Assembly: GCA_024743435.1 (NCBI GenBank)
Contig: JANSWO010000006.1
Coordinates: forward strand, 62,001 to 126,000
Direction of reading: 5' to 3'
Length of the DNA stretch: 64,000 bases
Source: Pseudomonadaceae bacterium
Lineage (GTDB): Bacteria > Pseudomonadota > Gammaproteobacteria > Pseudomonadales > Azotimanducaceae
Part shown: positions 28,684 through 37,304 of the stretch, one piece after another
Layout: each line of letters starts with the position of its first letter
Numbering within the stretch: position 1 is the stretch's first letter
The notes under the pieces: model-generated
Told to the model about the DNA's origin: nothing
The model's database searches: none
Seen by the model: only the letters and a program-made list of their open reading frames with translations
Program-made: the position numbers and the translations under genes

Positions 28684-28801
28684 TCTATGAGCCGCGCGCT
28701 CACAGATGCCACAACCCTTAGCGTTTCTCCTTACAAAACCCACGAGGACTTGGCCGGCGTTCGCACAATAATGCCTGCCACAAATCTGTTGGGGGAAAAC
28801 A

Positions 28802-29401
28802 GTGAGTACGCAAGCGTCGAGAAGAAGCGAATTGCTCGCCGACATAGCTAACCACCTGCGTAGCGCGGGCTTGGCCGATATGAGTTTACGAAGCATCGCC
28901 AGAGCATTGGATCTGTCAGCGCCGGCCCTGCTCTATCACTTTCAATCCAAGGAGAACCTGCTGACACAGGCCCTGGACTATCTACAGAAGGAAGACCTGG
29001 CTCACCTGTTTGATGCCGTTGGCCGTTCCGGTTCAATCGCCGCATCCGTGCAAGCGCTGTGGCAACAGCAAAGTGGCGCGCCTGCGCGCAAGGTTCAGCT
29101 CGCGATGGCCGAGATCGAAGGCATTGCGGCGAATAGCCCAGAGCGATTTCCAGCGTTTCAGCAGAACCTTGTAGCGGCGCGCATTGAGGCGTTCGGCAGC
29201 GCACTCGAACGAGCGGGTTGCCCGGAGGCCATCCGGGATTCTGCCGCCGTTCTACTCTCAGCGGTCTATCGAGGCTTGTTGATGCACCGTCATCACACCG
29301 ACGATAGCGAGCAAAGCGACAGTGCTATGGCAACCCTATGCAGGCTGCTGGATAGCATGCAGCGCCGTTGGCAACAGGAGTCTGGTGCTCTAGCCGGCTG
29401 A
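28802..29401 (+). CDS. TetR-family transcriptional regulator
   Basis: This 199-residue protein has an N-terminal helix-turn-helix of TetR type: IANHLRSAGLADMSLRSIAR followed by ALDLSAPALLYHFQSKENLL, with the YHF recognition signature. The rest is a helical ligand-binding domain without recognisable specificity. The start codon is GTG at 28802, preceded by GGGGG about 7 bases upstream. Its targets are unknown; the nearest candidates are the TauD-like gene just upstream and its own promoter. Confidence 0.88.
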   Translation: MSTQASRRSELLADIANHLRSAGLADMSLRSIARALDLSAPALLYHFQSKENLLTQALDYLQKEDLAHLFDAVGRSGSIAASVQALWQQQSGAPARKVQLAMAEIEGIAANSPERFPAFQQNLVAARIEAFGSALERAGCPEAIRDSAAVLLSAVYRGLLMHRHHTDDSEQSDSAMATLCRLLDSMQRRWQQESGALAG

Positions 29402-29454
29402 GCTCTTGCAGCAAGGCTGCCGGCAAGGATAGCGGCAAGGACACACGCGCAGTG

Positions 29455-30291
29455 CTACGGGCGGGATCCGTTGTTCCGGTTCGCAGCAACCTCAAGCGGG
29501 TGCGTATCCGGCTCGGCCGCCAACGCCGCTGGTTGCGCAGCGTCCGTTGGTGCAACCAGCTCGCTTCGCACGAGCTGCAATCGCGTTCCAACCAGGCGGT
29601 TCACAACCATGCGTTCCAGCACGGCATAGCCACCATGTTCCGCGAACGTCACATTGGCTGAGTAGCTGTCACCATCATCGTTTTCAACATCGTAGCGACA
29701 GGATCCATCGTCCTGGAGCGTTCTCGCCACCGAGTATCCGTGGCGACCGTTGTGTAGATCCGCCGCATCAACGCAGCTTGCCACTACCCAAAGTGCGGTC
29801 AGTAAATCAACGCCCGGGTGCGCATCTTTCGGAGCCCGAGCCTCGCCGTTTTTGGTCACAAACAATTGCCCGTCTGCGACGACAACCTGTTGGTCTTTAC
29901 GATCGTTCTTCTCTAACAGAACATATCGATCAGCAACCGCCTCGCCTTCGATCATTCTGCCTGCGGCGTTGAACTCGGCCTGCCAATCGTCAATTGAGCG
30001 CCAGAAACCAATGGTTTCCGCAGTGCCATTCACCTCGTAGTCATCAGCACTACGCACAACATCGACCACGACAACGCCGGCGAGCGTGCCACCAATAAAG
30101 GCCTCGTAGTGAAACCGGGTCAACGGTAAAGACTGCGGTGGCTCAGCCGCCGTGGTAAGTCCTGCCTGCAAGGGAGCCGAACTCACAAGAACGGTGAATA
30201 GCGCGCCAACGCAAGCAAAAAGCCAGCTCACAGCGCCCCTGGTTCGACGCTCGAGGCGCGGAGAGCAGGCGGTTACGATCTCGGTCGCCAT
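29455..30291 (-). CDS. Exported DUF3108-like protein
   Basis: This protein of about 278 residues has a signal peptide (LFACVGALFTVLVSSAPLQA) and then a beta-rich domain opening FHYEAFIGGTLAGVVVVDVV, close to the pattern of DUF3108, a periplasmic lipocalin-like family of unknown function. It has FWRSIDDWQAEF, VDLLTALWVVASC and a YDVEN stretch with CRYDV, all roughly where DUF3108 members have them. The tail after residue 250 is Ala/Pro-rich. The ATG at 30291 is preferred because it places Arg residues before the signal core. It is convergent with the TetR gene and follows the HAD phosphatase gene by 107 bases on the same strand. Confidence 0.6.
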   Translation of the reverse strand: MATEIVTACSPRLERRTRGAVSWLFACVGALFTVLVSSAPLQAGLTTAAEPPQSLPLTRFHYEAFIGGTLAGVVVVDVVRSADDYEVNGTAETIGFWRSIDDWQAEFNAAGRMIEGEAVADRYVLLEKNDRKDQQVVVADGQLFVTKNGEARAPKDAHPGVDLLTALWVVASCVDAADLHNGRHGYSVARTLQDDGSCRYDVENDDGDSYSANVTFAEHGGYAVLERMVVNRLVGTRLQLVRSELVAPTDAAQPAALAAEPDTHPLEVAANRNNGSRP

Positions 30292-30398
30292 GGCACAGAC
30301 ACTCGCGGAGTAAGGAATCAGGACTTTACCCGATCCGACTGAATTGTGGCTGAACTCGACTCCGTTCCAGGCGTATAGCCGAGCCTTTCCATCGCGTG

Positions 30399-31226
30399 CT
30401 AGCGCGTGACCATGCCGCGCAATCGATCGGCAACGAGCACAGCACTCTGACCCCACTTGCGGCGCCACTTGCGAGCTAGTTGCAGCGTGCGAGTTCGAAC
30501 CGGGCGAATCGGCGGGAAGTCGAGCACAGGCCAGTCGCGCCGTGCTGCGATTTGCCTGAGGTTGCGTTTCGGGTTCACCGCAACCGGCCTACCCACCCTG
30601 TCAAGCAGCGCCAGATCTTCTTCGCTATCCGTATAGAACCTGCTGTGCGCGAGCGATGCGCCCATGCGCTGGGCAACCGTGGACGCCGCTCGAAGTTTGC
30701 CAGCACCAAAGCAGGTATCCGCCCGGCCGGTGAGAATGCCGTCGACAACTTGCAATTCGGTACAGCAGATCTCGCCAATTCTCAGCGAACGAGCGATCGG
30801 CGCGGCCTGGAAACGACTCGCGGACGTCACCATTACCACGTGCCGGCCAGCCGCTTTGTGCCGCCGGACCAGGCGACGGGCATCCGGGTATATCTTGCGC
30901 CGCAAATGACGTCGATAGACCCGCTCCGAGAAACTGGCAAATGCACCAGCATCTTCTCCCGCCAGCTGAGCCATACAGACATCCGTGAGGCGCTCGTAAT
31001 CCCAGCGCCCCAGAAGGTATAGGCCGAACGCGCGAGCCTGGATCCACAGCATTGCTGGCGTCGTTGCGCCGCTACGCAGGCGTTCAAGGGCAAACGCGGA
31101 AATCGAGTAGCCACTGATCAACGTTCGATCAAGGTCGAAGAACACAAGCTCGCACGCGCCAGCACCAGGAACGGAATCGGGGGCGAGCACCGGTGATACC
31201 GGAGCTAAAGACGAATGTAATGACAT
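30399..31226 (-). CDS. HAD-superfamily IB phosphatase
   Basis: This 275-residue protein has the HAD motif I FFDLDRTLISG (nucleophile Asp31, general acid Asp33), motif II VMVTSASRF, motif III lysine in FGAGKLRAA, and motif IV YTDSEEDLALL. Subfamily IB includes SerB-like phosphoserine phosphatases and many phosphatases of unknown substrate that occur with a C-terminal basic tail, as seen here (RTLQLARKWRRKWG). The fold call is firm; the substrate is not. It is divergent from the diguanylate cyclase gene, with a 257-base gap between. Confidence 0.83.
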   Translation of the reverse strand: MSLHSSLAPVSPVLAPDSVPGAGACELVFFDLDRTLISGYSISAFALERLRSGATTPAMLWIQARAFGLYLLGRWDYERLTDVCMAQLAGEDAGAFASFSERVYRRHLRRKIYPDARRLVRRHKAAGRHVVMVTSASRFQAAPIARSLRIGEICCTELQVVDGILTGRADTCFGAGKLRAASTVAQRMGASLAHSRFYTDSEEDLALLDRVGRPVAVNPKRNLRQIAARRDWPVLDFPPIRPVRTRTLQLARKWRRKWGQSAVLVADRLRGMVTR

Positions 31227-31368
31227 AAGAGCGCCTGACTGACTGTACTCGTTGCCGGTATTCGGGCGGCTTTCTACGCTCTACAAGTGACATTCCGATG
31301 ACAATAGAGACGACCGATACCCGCAAGCTGCTCGGTGCGCCCCCAAATCGTCGCAAATACCGGCTCCA

Positions 31369-31386
31369 ACGTGATCCGGTTCACGT
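31369..31386 (+). promoter_or_regulatory. Leader hairpin upstream of diguanylate cyclase
   Basis: ACGTGA (31369-31374) and TCACGT (31381-31386) form a 6-bp stem with a 6-base loop. It lies about 50 bases before the terminator-like hairpin at 31438-31468 in the same leader and could be the upstream part of a regulated leader. On its own it is short and could be chance. Confidence 0.3.
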
Positions 31387-31437
31387 CACCGACCAACTTA
31401 TTTGTCCAACACGATACAAGTTGCGAAGCTGGCAGCG

Positions 31438-31468
31438 CCGCATCAATCCGGATCGATGCGGCTTTTTC
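31438..31468 (+). terminator. Terminator-like hairpin in the leader of the diguanylate cyclase gene
   Basis: GCCGCATC (31438-31445) pairs perfectly with GATGCGGC (31456-31463) around a 10-base loop, followed directly by TTTTT (31464-31468). This is a classic intrinsic terminator shape, yet it ends only 15 bases before the ATG of the next gene and just before its AAGGA ribosome binding site. A terminator placed there would act as a leader attenuator for the diguanylate cyclase unless it ends a short upstream transcript. I see no known riboswitch aptamer upstream. Confidence 0.6.
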
Positions 31469-31483
31469 GCAAGGACTCGTTAG

Positions 31484-33037
31484 ATGACACAGCTGACGCC
31501 CTGGTCGCTGCCGGCAGTGCTCGCACTGGTGGTTGCGATTGGGTCTTACATACGCGTTCGCGACAAGGGCCACGTGCCTGGCGTGGAGGCGTTTGGCTGG
31601 CTCACCGCAGGGATTGTCATCTGGACAGTCGCGCAGCTTGTTGCCGGACTATTCACCAATCCCGACATCCAGATCTGGGCTCTGCGATTTCAATTCGTAG
31701 GCATTGTCATCGCCCCGGTTGCCTGGCTGGCATTCGCGCTGACCTACGTATCAAGGCGCGTTCACATGTCGTCCTGGTCGATCCTCGCGATGGCGGTTGT
31801 CCCCATCACGACTGTCCTGATTGTATTCACGAACGAAGGCCACGGATTGATGTGGCAAAGCGTGCAACCTGGCATACACCTGGGTGTCGCTACACTGGAT
31901 ACCGTGCGCGGCCCCTGGTTTACCGTGCACGCGGGCTACTGCTACGCAATGTTGATTGCTGGCACATCGATTCTGGCGCAGAACCTTGCACAATCGCGCT
32001 TGCACGCGCGCCCGCTGGTGTCGGTCATTGCCGCGCCGGTACTGATCGCAATAGCTAACCTGTTCACTCTGTCGCCGTTCAACCCCGCACCCTGGTTCGA
32101 TGCCACGCCGCTCGGCTACGCGCTGGCCGCCGTGATACTGCACGTGGGTGTGCTCAGCTTCGGCCTGCTCGATTCAGCCCAGGTTGTTCGGCACCGCGTT
32201 GTCGAGACGCTCATCGATGGCGTCATGGTGGTCGCGCCGAATGACAAGATCGTCGATCTGAACCCAACCGCGCAAACCCTGCTCAACATAAACAGCCAGG
32301 CCATGCGGGAACGCGCGTTTTCTGACCTGATTGGCAATGCCAATCTGAAGGCGCTCGTCGACAGTCCACGCGAGCAGAACAAGACTGAGATCACGATCGA
32401 TCGCCGAGCCTACGACATCTCGGCCTCGCTGCTGGATGAGACAGATCCCGAGAGCGAGGTTGTGCTGGTGTTTCGGGATATCACGGCGCGTCGGAAAGCC
32501 GAGGATCGGCTGCGAAACATGCGTATGGAGCTGCAACGCCTGGCTAATACGGACCCGCTGACGGAACTCTACAACCGGCGCTTCTTCCTGCAGCGGCTGT
32601 CTGAAGAAACGGAACGCGTGCGACGCCACGGAAGCGAGCTATCCGTGCTGCTGTTCGATCTCGATCACTTCAAGAAGGTGAACGACACCTATGGTCACGA
32701 TGCAGGCGATAAGGTGCTTGTGCTCGTATCCAAGGTTACCCAGCACGTGAAGCGAATCACGGACGTTGCCGCGCGGGTTGGCGGCGAAGAGTTTGCCCTG
32801 CTACTGCCTGAGACCGATCGCAAGGGTGCGGTTCGTCTGGCCCAACGACTGCGGCAAGCGATCGAGAAACGCCAGGTGAAAACCGACAGCGGTATCGTCA
32901 AAGTCACCGCCAGCATCGGGGTCGCGACCGTCACCAACAACCACAAGGAAGTGGAACACCTGCTGACTCATGCAGACCGGGCGCTGTACAAGGCCAAGGA
33001 GAGCGGGCGCAACATGGTTTGCTGCGCCGAATTCTAG
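31484..33037 (+). CDS. Membrane diguanylate cyclase (7TM-PAS-GGDEF)
   Basis: This 517-residue protein has an N-terminal seven-helix membrane sensor (about residues 1-225, of the HisKA_7TM type), a PAS domain (about 230-345), and a GGDEF domain with DPLTELYNRRFFLQRL and the catalytic GGEEF at residues 433-437. An RxxD inhibitory site (Arg424, Asp427) sits at the usual five-residue spacing before it, so product inhibition by c-di-GMP is expected. The enzyme makes c-di-GMP from two GTP and so should promote sessile growth. No phosphodiesterase domain is present. AAGGA at 31471-31475 sets the start. The leader carries a terminator-like hairpin. Confidence 0.93.
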   Translation: MTQLTPWSLPAVLALVVAIGSYIRVRDKGHVPGVEAFGWLTAGIVIWTVAQLVAGLFTNPDIQIWALRFQFVGIVIAPVAWLAFALTYVSRRVHMSSWSILAMAVVPITTVLIVFTNEGHGLMWQSVQPGIHLGVATLDTVRGPWFTVHAGYCYAMLIAGTSILAQNLAQSRLHARPLVSVIAAPVLIAIANLFTLSPFNPAPWFDATPLGYALAAVILHVGVLSFGLLDSAQVVRHRVVETLIDGVMVVAPNDKIVDLNPTAQTLLNINSQAMRERAFSDLIGNANLKALVDSPREQNKTEITIDRRAYDISASLLDETDPESEVVLVFRDITARRKAEDRLRNMRMELQRLANTDPLTELYNRRFFLQRLSEETERVRRHGSELSVLLFDLDHFKKVNDTYGHDAGDKVLVLVSKVTQHVKRITDVAARVGGEEFALLLPETDRKGAVRLAQRLRQAIEKRQVKTDSGIVKVTASIGVATVTNNHKEVEHLLTHADRALYKAKESGRNMVCCAEF

Positions 33038-33044
33038 GACTATT

Positions 33045-33087
33045 GCCAGGCAAACCGCGGCGCGATCCACGCGCCGCTTCGTCTGGC
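33045..33087. terminator. Convergent terminator hairpin
   Basis: GCGGCGCG (33057-33064) and CGCGCCGC (33070-33077) form a perfect 8-bp GC-rich stem with a 5-base loop; outer bases GCCAG (33045-33049) and CTGGC (33083-33087) can extend it. It lies between the convergent stop codons of the diguanylate cyclase and the OmpA-family gene, where a shared bidirectional terminator is expected. T-tracts are weak on both sides. Confidence 0.5.
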
Positions 33088-33094
33088 TTGCGAG

Positions 33095-33751
33095 CTAGCT
33101 GACTAGGGGCTTGAGAACCAGCTCAACGCGCCGGTTCAGTTGGCGACCAGCCGGCGTGCCATTGTCCGCAACCGGATAATTCGGGCCGTAACCATCTGCA
33201 TATATTCGCATCGTCTCGATGCCCTGGCTCTGCAGATAGCGGGCAACGCTGCCTGCGCGTCTCTGCGACAGATCCATGTTGTGATCAAAGCTGCCAGTGC
33301 TATCGGTGTGACCAGCGACATCGATAAGAGTCTTATCGTATTCGTTGAGCACGAGCACAACGGAATTGAGCACATCATAGAAGTCTGCCCGCAACGCATG
33401 CTGATCAACATCGAAAGTGATATTGCCCGGCATGCTCAAGACGAGTTGGTCACCCGTTCGAACAACCCGAACGCCGGTGCCTTCGAGCTGGGCACGCAGT
33501 TTGTTCTCCTGCGCATCCATATAGGCGCCAACCGCCGTACCGCTCAATGCGCCAACACCGGCGCCGATAAGCGCTCGTTCGCGCCGCTCATCCGCGTCAT
33601 CGCCGGTGAGTGCACCAACAACGGCGCCAATGGCGGCACCAATCGCTGCGCCTTTCGCTTTATTCGACGCTTCGCGCTCACCCGTATAAGGATTGGTTGT
33701 ACAACCCGCAACAACAAGGCTGGCCGCAGCCAGTAAGATTATCCGTCGCAT
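33095..33751 (-). CDS. OmpA-family lipoprotein with glycine zipper (YiaD-like)
   Basis: This 218-residue lipoprotein has a lipobox VAGC (Cys17), two glycine-zipper segments (about residues 33-50 and 60-80, AAIGAAIGAVVGALTG and ALIGAGVGALSGTAVGAY), and a C-terminal OmpA domain with AGHTDSTGSFDHN, SQRRAGSVARYL and a final RRVELVLKP. The OmpA domain binds peptidoglycan through its conserved Asp and Arg, tying the outer membrane to the wall. Same layout as E. coli YiaD. It converges on the diguanylate cyclase gene, with a hairpin between the stops. Confidence 0.9.
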   Translation of the reverse strand: MRRIILLAAASLVVAGCTTNPYTGEREASNKAKGAAIGAAIGAVVGALTGDDADERRERALIGAGVGALSGTAVGAYMDAQENKLRAQLEGTGVRVVRTGDQLVLSMPGNITFDVDQHALRADFYDVLNSVVLVLNEYDKTLIDVAGHTDSTGSFDHNMDLSQRRAGSVARYLQSQGIETMRIYADGYGPNYPVADNGTPAGRQLNRRVELVLKPLVS

Positions 33752-33890
33752 GTTTTCTCTTCAGTATCTGGTGGATATCAACGCAACACCGCGAGGCGAT
33801 CGATAACGGCCCGCTGGGGTTGCCGGTCATTCTAGCGTTAGTGCGACAAGCATAGGCGCCCCGGCTAAACCGCACCTGAACAATCCGACG

Positions 33891-34679
33891 CTATGGCAGT
33901 GGCAGTGTGATCGACATCGCAGCCCCACCGGACAGAGGCGTTGCTCGCAACAGAACCCCGCTTTCTTCCGGCAAGAACGCCTCGCTCACAAAGCGCGCAA
34001 TGAAGTTGCCCAGTGCAAATCCAGCCAGTACGTCGCTCATATGGTGCTTACCGCCCTCCACCCTTGCGAAGCTACCGCTGGCAGCCATGGTGTACGCGGT
34101 CGCATTCAGTCCGGTTCTCGCCCACCCGGGCATCTCGATAGCGGCCAGATTACGCCGGATCAGATGCGCCCGCGCCGCGGAGTTGGTGGCGTGCCCGGAC
34201 GGAAAGCTGCGATCGTTACTGCCGTTGGGCCGCTCTCGGCCAGTCACATCTTTAAGTCCTTCCGAGACCACACCCTCGAGCGCGAAGCTCAACAAGCCAA
34301 CGCCCAGTCCACGCGCTTTATCCTCGAAGGAATCGCTAGGCGCGAGGAGAGCTGTGATCACGTAGCCAGCGCCCAGCAGGTCGCGAAGATCATCTGAGCG
34401 TCCAAGCGCATCCCCGCCAAACAGAGGCGTTTCGTCCATAGCCCACTCAGTGATGTCGTCATCGAGATCACCTGCGCTTAGCAATGCGGCGCCAGCAAGC
34501 GGTCCCCAGCTGACAGGATCGAGCGCAGCACTCTTGAGCGCAGCTCCAAGGTGCTCACCGGTCGGCCAGCGAGCGTTGCCACCCCAACTGTTGTCAGGAG
34601 GATTTCCGGCACAGCCAGCAATGACAGAGACCATGACCAGGGCGGAGAATGCGCGCGCTGCGCGGCAGCTTTGAGTCAT
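33891..34679 (-). CDS. PAP2-family phosphatase, probable lipoprotein
   Basis: This 262-residue protein has a lipobox-like VIAGC (Cys23) after a hydrophobic core, and the three PAP2 phosphatase motifs: KDVTGRERPNG (KxxxxxxRP), FPSGHAT (PSGH) and ARVEGGKHHMSDVLAG (last motif; it has the H and D of the SRxxxxxHxxxD pattern, but alanine replaces the serine). PAP2 enzymes dephosphorylate lipid phosphates or polyprenyl diphosphates in the periplasm. The substrate is unknown. It is upstream of the OmpA-like gene on the same strand, separated by 139 bases. Confidence 0.85.
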   Translation of the reverse strand: MTQSCRAARAFSALVMVSVIAGCAGNPPDNSWGGNARWPTGEHLGAALKSAALDPVSWGPLAGAALLSAGDLDDDITEWAMDETPLFGGDALGRSDDLRDLLGAGYVITALLAPSDSFEDKARGLGVGLLSFALEGVVSEGLKDVTGRERPNGSNDRSFPSGHATNSAARAHLIRRNLAAIEMPGWARTGLNATAYTMAASGSFARVEGGKHHMSDVLAGFALGNFIARFVSEAFLPEESGVLLRATPLSGGAAMSITLPLP

Positions 34680-34873
34680 TGGAGTGTTCCAGATAAGTCA
34701 GTTTGGATTCGACGCGGCCACCCTAACGTTGGCGGGCATGAAATCAAGGGTCATCCGAGTTTACGAGGGCGCTTCCGGGCGATCGGAGCCACTAACAGCG
34801 GCAGACAATCGCGTTACCCCGCTGCGATGGTTAAGCTTTGGCCACTGGGAGTTGGCCAACAGGAGTGACAGAC

Positions 34874-35479
34874 ATGGATCAGCCACTGTCGATAGCTGGT
34901 GATGCAGGCAACATCGAGGCCCGCCTCACCGTCAGCGAAAACCCGTCTACTCGGGGTATCGCCGTGCTCTGCCATCCGCACCCCACCTATGGCGGCAGCA
35001 TGTTCGATGCCGTCCTGGACACGGCAGCAAGCGCTCTGAGCCGCAACGGCTACAACTGCCTGCGCTTTAACTTCCGTGGCGTCGGCACAAGTGACGGCGC
35101 GTTCGATGCGGGCGTTGGTGAGCAACGGGACGTGGTTTGCGTCGTCGACTACGCTCGAGCGCAACCCAATGGAGACCACATCGTGCTCGTCGGCTATTCT
35201 TTCGGCGCGGCGATGGCGTGGAATGCGGCCTCACACGCCGGCACGCTCGATCAGTTGCTACTTATCGCGCCGCCGACGTCGGCCATGGAATTCGACTCCG
35301 GCCCTCCGCCCTGCCCCGCAACGGCAATATATGGAAGCCAAGACGACTACGTCAGCGAAGCCGCATTAGCTTCCTACGGCGAAGTGATCTGGCGAACGAT
35401 TGAGCGCGCAGACCACTTCTTCACTGGCGAGCATGAGCAACTCGCGACGCTCATCGACGATAGTTTGCTGCCAGCATAG
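34874..35479 (+). CDS. Alpha/beta hydrolase (dienelactone-type fold)
   Basis: This 201-residue hydrolase has HPHPTYGGSMFD near the N terminus, FNFRGVGTSDG, a nucleophile elbow GYSFGAA, and the catalytic aspartate and histidine positions in IYGSQDD and ERADHFF. This short form is common in bacteria as uncharacterised esterase-like proteins. AGGAG at 34861-34865, eight bases before the ATG at 34874, decides the start over an in-frame ATG 36 bases upstream. It is divergent from the PAP2 gene. Confidence 0.85.
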   Translation: MDQPLSIAGDAGNIEARLTVSENPSTRGIAVLCHPHPTYGGSMFDAVLDTAASALSRNGYNCLRFNFRGVGTSDGAFDAGVGEQRDVVCVVDYARAQPNGDHIVLVGYSFGAAMAWNAASHAGTLDQLLLIAPPTSAMEFDSGPPPCPATAIYGSQDDYVSEAALASYGEVIWRTIERADHFFTGEHEQLATLIDDSLLPA

Positions 35480-35562
35480 GAGGAGCGCAGCGTGAGCGTT
35501 CAGAATCAATTCAGCGCTGCATGCTAACGTCGAGCGCAAGGATTGCCTGAAGGAGCAAAGAT

Positions 35563-36213
35563 ATGAACGACGACACAAGCAGCAACATGCGCAACAACAT
35601 GAGCAGCCGGGCGTTCAATTCGACGAAGCCGGCCGTGACTCGCGGGCGAACTGGCAACCGGGCACTCAGGACTCGCGGCGCCACATTGGGCGCCTTGCTC
35701 GCTCTCAGCCTCTCACTTGCCTTCACCAGCGCACCAGCAGCGGCTGGAGACCGGGGCCATGGCTACCGCGCCGGGCATTCAGACTTTCGCGCTGCCGTTC
35801 GTCATGGCTATCGTCACGACAACCGCCGCTATCGGGCAGCCCACCGAGGCTATCGGCACGGCTACCGGGATGGCTATCGCCACAACCGTCACTATCGCAA
35901 GCATCGCCGCCATCACAACAACGATGCCGCGTACCTCATCGGCGGTCTGGTGTTGGGGTCGGTAATAACGCACGCGGTAACCAATCGCTATGAGCAGCCC
36001 AGCTACCACGGCAGTCACTACAATCGCCATTCAACACGCGAGGTGGTGTACGTCAATCAGGCACCAGCGGTGCGCACCTATTCGACAGCGCCACGAGTGA
36101 CCGAAGGACGCAGGCTATACCGGGATCTCGACGGCAATTGCTTCGAGCGGCTCAACGATGATGCCGGCAACGAGCTTCTGCAGGAGCTGCCCGAGACCGC
36201 TTGCGACTGGTGA
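35563..36213 (+). CDS. Exported His/Tyr/Arg-rich protein of unknown function
   Basis: This 216-residue protein has a basic N region, a signal core (ATLGALLALSLSLAFTSAPAAA) ending at about residue 61, and then a low-complexity stretch (about 62-120) dominated by HGYR and HRGY repeats with many His, Arg and Tyr. A short hydrophobic glycine-zipper-like segment follows (AAYLIGGLVLGSVITHAV), and the C terminus has a conserved-looking LYRDLDGNCFERL domain with two Cys. No family is recognised. The His/Tyr repeats could bind metal or nucleic acid, or undergo oxidation. The ATG at 35563 follows GAAGGAG at 35549-35555. Confidence 0.7.
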   Translation: MNDDTSSNMRNNMSSRAFNSTKPAVTRGRTGNRALRTRGATLGALLALSLSLAFTSAPAAAGDRGHGYRAGHSDFRAAVRHGYRHDNRRYRAAHRGYRHGYRDGYRHNRHYRKHRRHHNNDAAYLIGGLVLGSVITHAVTNRYEQPSYHGSHYNRHSTREVVYVNQAPAVRTYSTAPRVTEGRRLYRDLDGNCFERLNDDAGNELLQELPETACDW

Positions 36214-36403
36214 AGCGGGCCGCTCTCGACGGTCCGCGGAAGACCCGTCGTAAGTACTCAATGCACAGGGCAGACCGAACCGAGCCTAATTAGTGATTGT
36301 GACGCTACCGGCTGAGAAGGCTGCCAGCTGCGGAATCGACGGCAAAAGCAGCCCCGCACTGGGGCAGCGATCTCTGTCGCTGATCGTATTGTTGGGATGC
36401 CGT

Positions 36404-37087
36404 CTACCAGAAGATGGGCACACCACCCGATAGCCATTCATGCCCCCAGAACATGGCCAGATAGCCCAACACACCGATCAACACCGGTAGCCAAAGCTCC
36501 GACAACACCAACTTGTTGCGCCCGGAGACAATCGCGGCGAACGGAATGTTTGAGGTAACCGCGGCAAACTGAGTCCAGTTCGAGCCAAGTGTTGCGGCTT
36601 TCTTGGCGTCGATCAGGATCGTGCCGAGCCCTGCCAGCAGCAGGAATATGCTGAAAAACGTCACAGCCACGGTGTCCGGGTTAGCAACGATGTGGCCGAT
36701 TGACCAGATGATGACGGCCCACATGAACGGGTGTCGTGTGATCCGTACCAGACCTCGGGCCGGGTCCGGGTCAGCCGCTCGCTCACCCATTCCAACCTGT
36801 GTGGGGTTTGGCACCAGAAAGCCACCGAGCATAAACGTGACAGCTATCGGCATGGTCAACTTGGATACCCAGTACAGCGAAGTATCCAGCGGCCAGAGAT
36901 AGTCGAAGCGTGGAGCGTTGGCAAACGCAAGTATCAGCCAGCCAATCGCGACCAGCGAGACCAGCGAATACAGACCCAGGTATGGGCCCTCCCCTAACCT
37001 GTCAACGAGCGCAGCCCGGGCCGGCGAGCTACTGATGCCAAAATGGCTTATCAACAGGAACGCACCCGCGATCATTACTTCAACCAT
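36404..37087 (-). CDS. NnrU-family membrane protein
   Basis: This 227-residue protein has about six transmembrane helices and the NnrU pattern: an early SHFGISSSPARAALVDRLG, then YLGLYSLVSLVAIGWLI, and RGLVRITRHPFMWAVIIWS, the motif with RHPF. NnrU was named in a denitrification context in Rhodobacter, but the family is broad and related to isoprenylcysteine methyltransferases. No nitrite or nitric oxide reductase genes are in the window, so a nitrogen-oxide role is not supported here. Confidence 0.85.
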   Translation of the reverse strand: MVEVMIAGAFLLISHFGISSSPARAALVDRLGEGPYLGLYSLVSLVAIGWLILAFANAPRFDYLWPLDTSLYWVSKLTMPIAVTFMLGGFLVPNPTQVGMGERAADPDPARGLVRITRHPFMWAVIIWSIGHIVANPDTVAVTFFSIFLLLAGLGTILIDAKKAATLGSNWTQFAAVTSNIPFAAIVSGRNKLVLSELWLPVLIGVLGYLAMFWGHEWLSGGVPIFW

Positions 37088-37304
37088 GTGATGGCCCTCT
37101 CTCCCTACGTTCTTGCTTACGCTGAGCTGCGCAACCCGACCTCACGCAAACCAACTTCGCGCAACTGTGGCCGCACGGTTATCCCCGCGCAGCGTGCACC
37201 TGTCAAGACGCACCGCCGCATATCGAGGGTTGCCAGAAACTTGTCCGCTGCCTAACCTCGATAGCTATCGTGCATGTCGCATTTCTATTTGGGGGGTAGA
37301 TGCT

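Noticed and set aside
30480-30520. tRNA-like GTTCGAA sequence near 30490
   Set aside because: It lies within the HAD phosphatase coding region and no cloverleaf can be drawn around it. No tRNA gene was found anywhere in the window.
31227-31437. c-di-GMP riboswitch upstream of the diguanylate cyclase
   Set aside because: I compared by eye with the conserved GEMM features (CGCAAAGCC and GGGCAAACC). Only loose fragments occur, such as CGCAAA at 31352-31357, without the rest, so I report only the hairpin.
36404-37087. Denitrification role for the NnrU-family gene
   Set aside because: No nitrite, nitric oxide or nitrous oxide reductase genes are in the window; the family name alone is not evidence.
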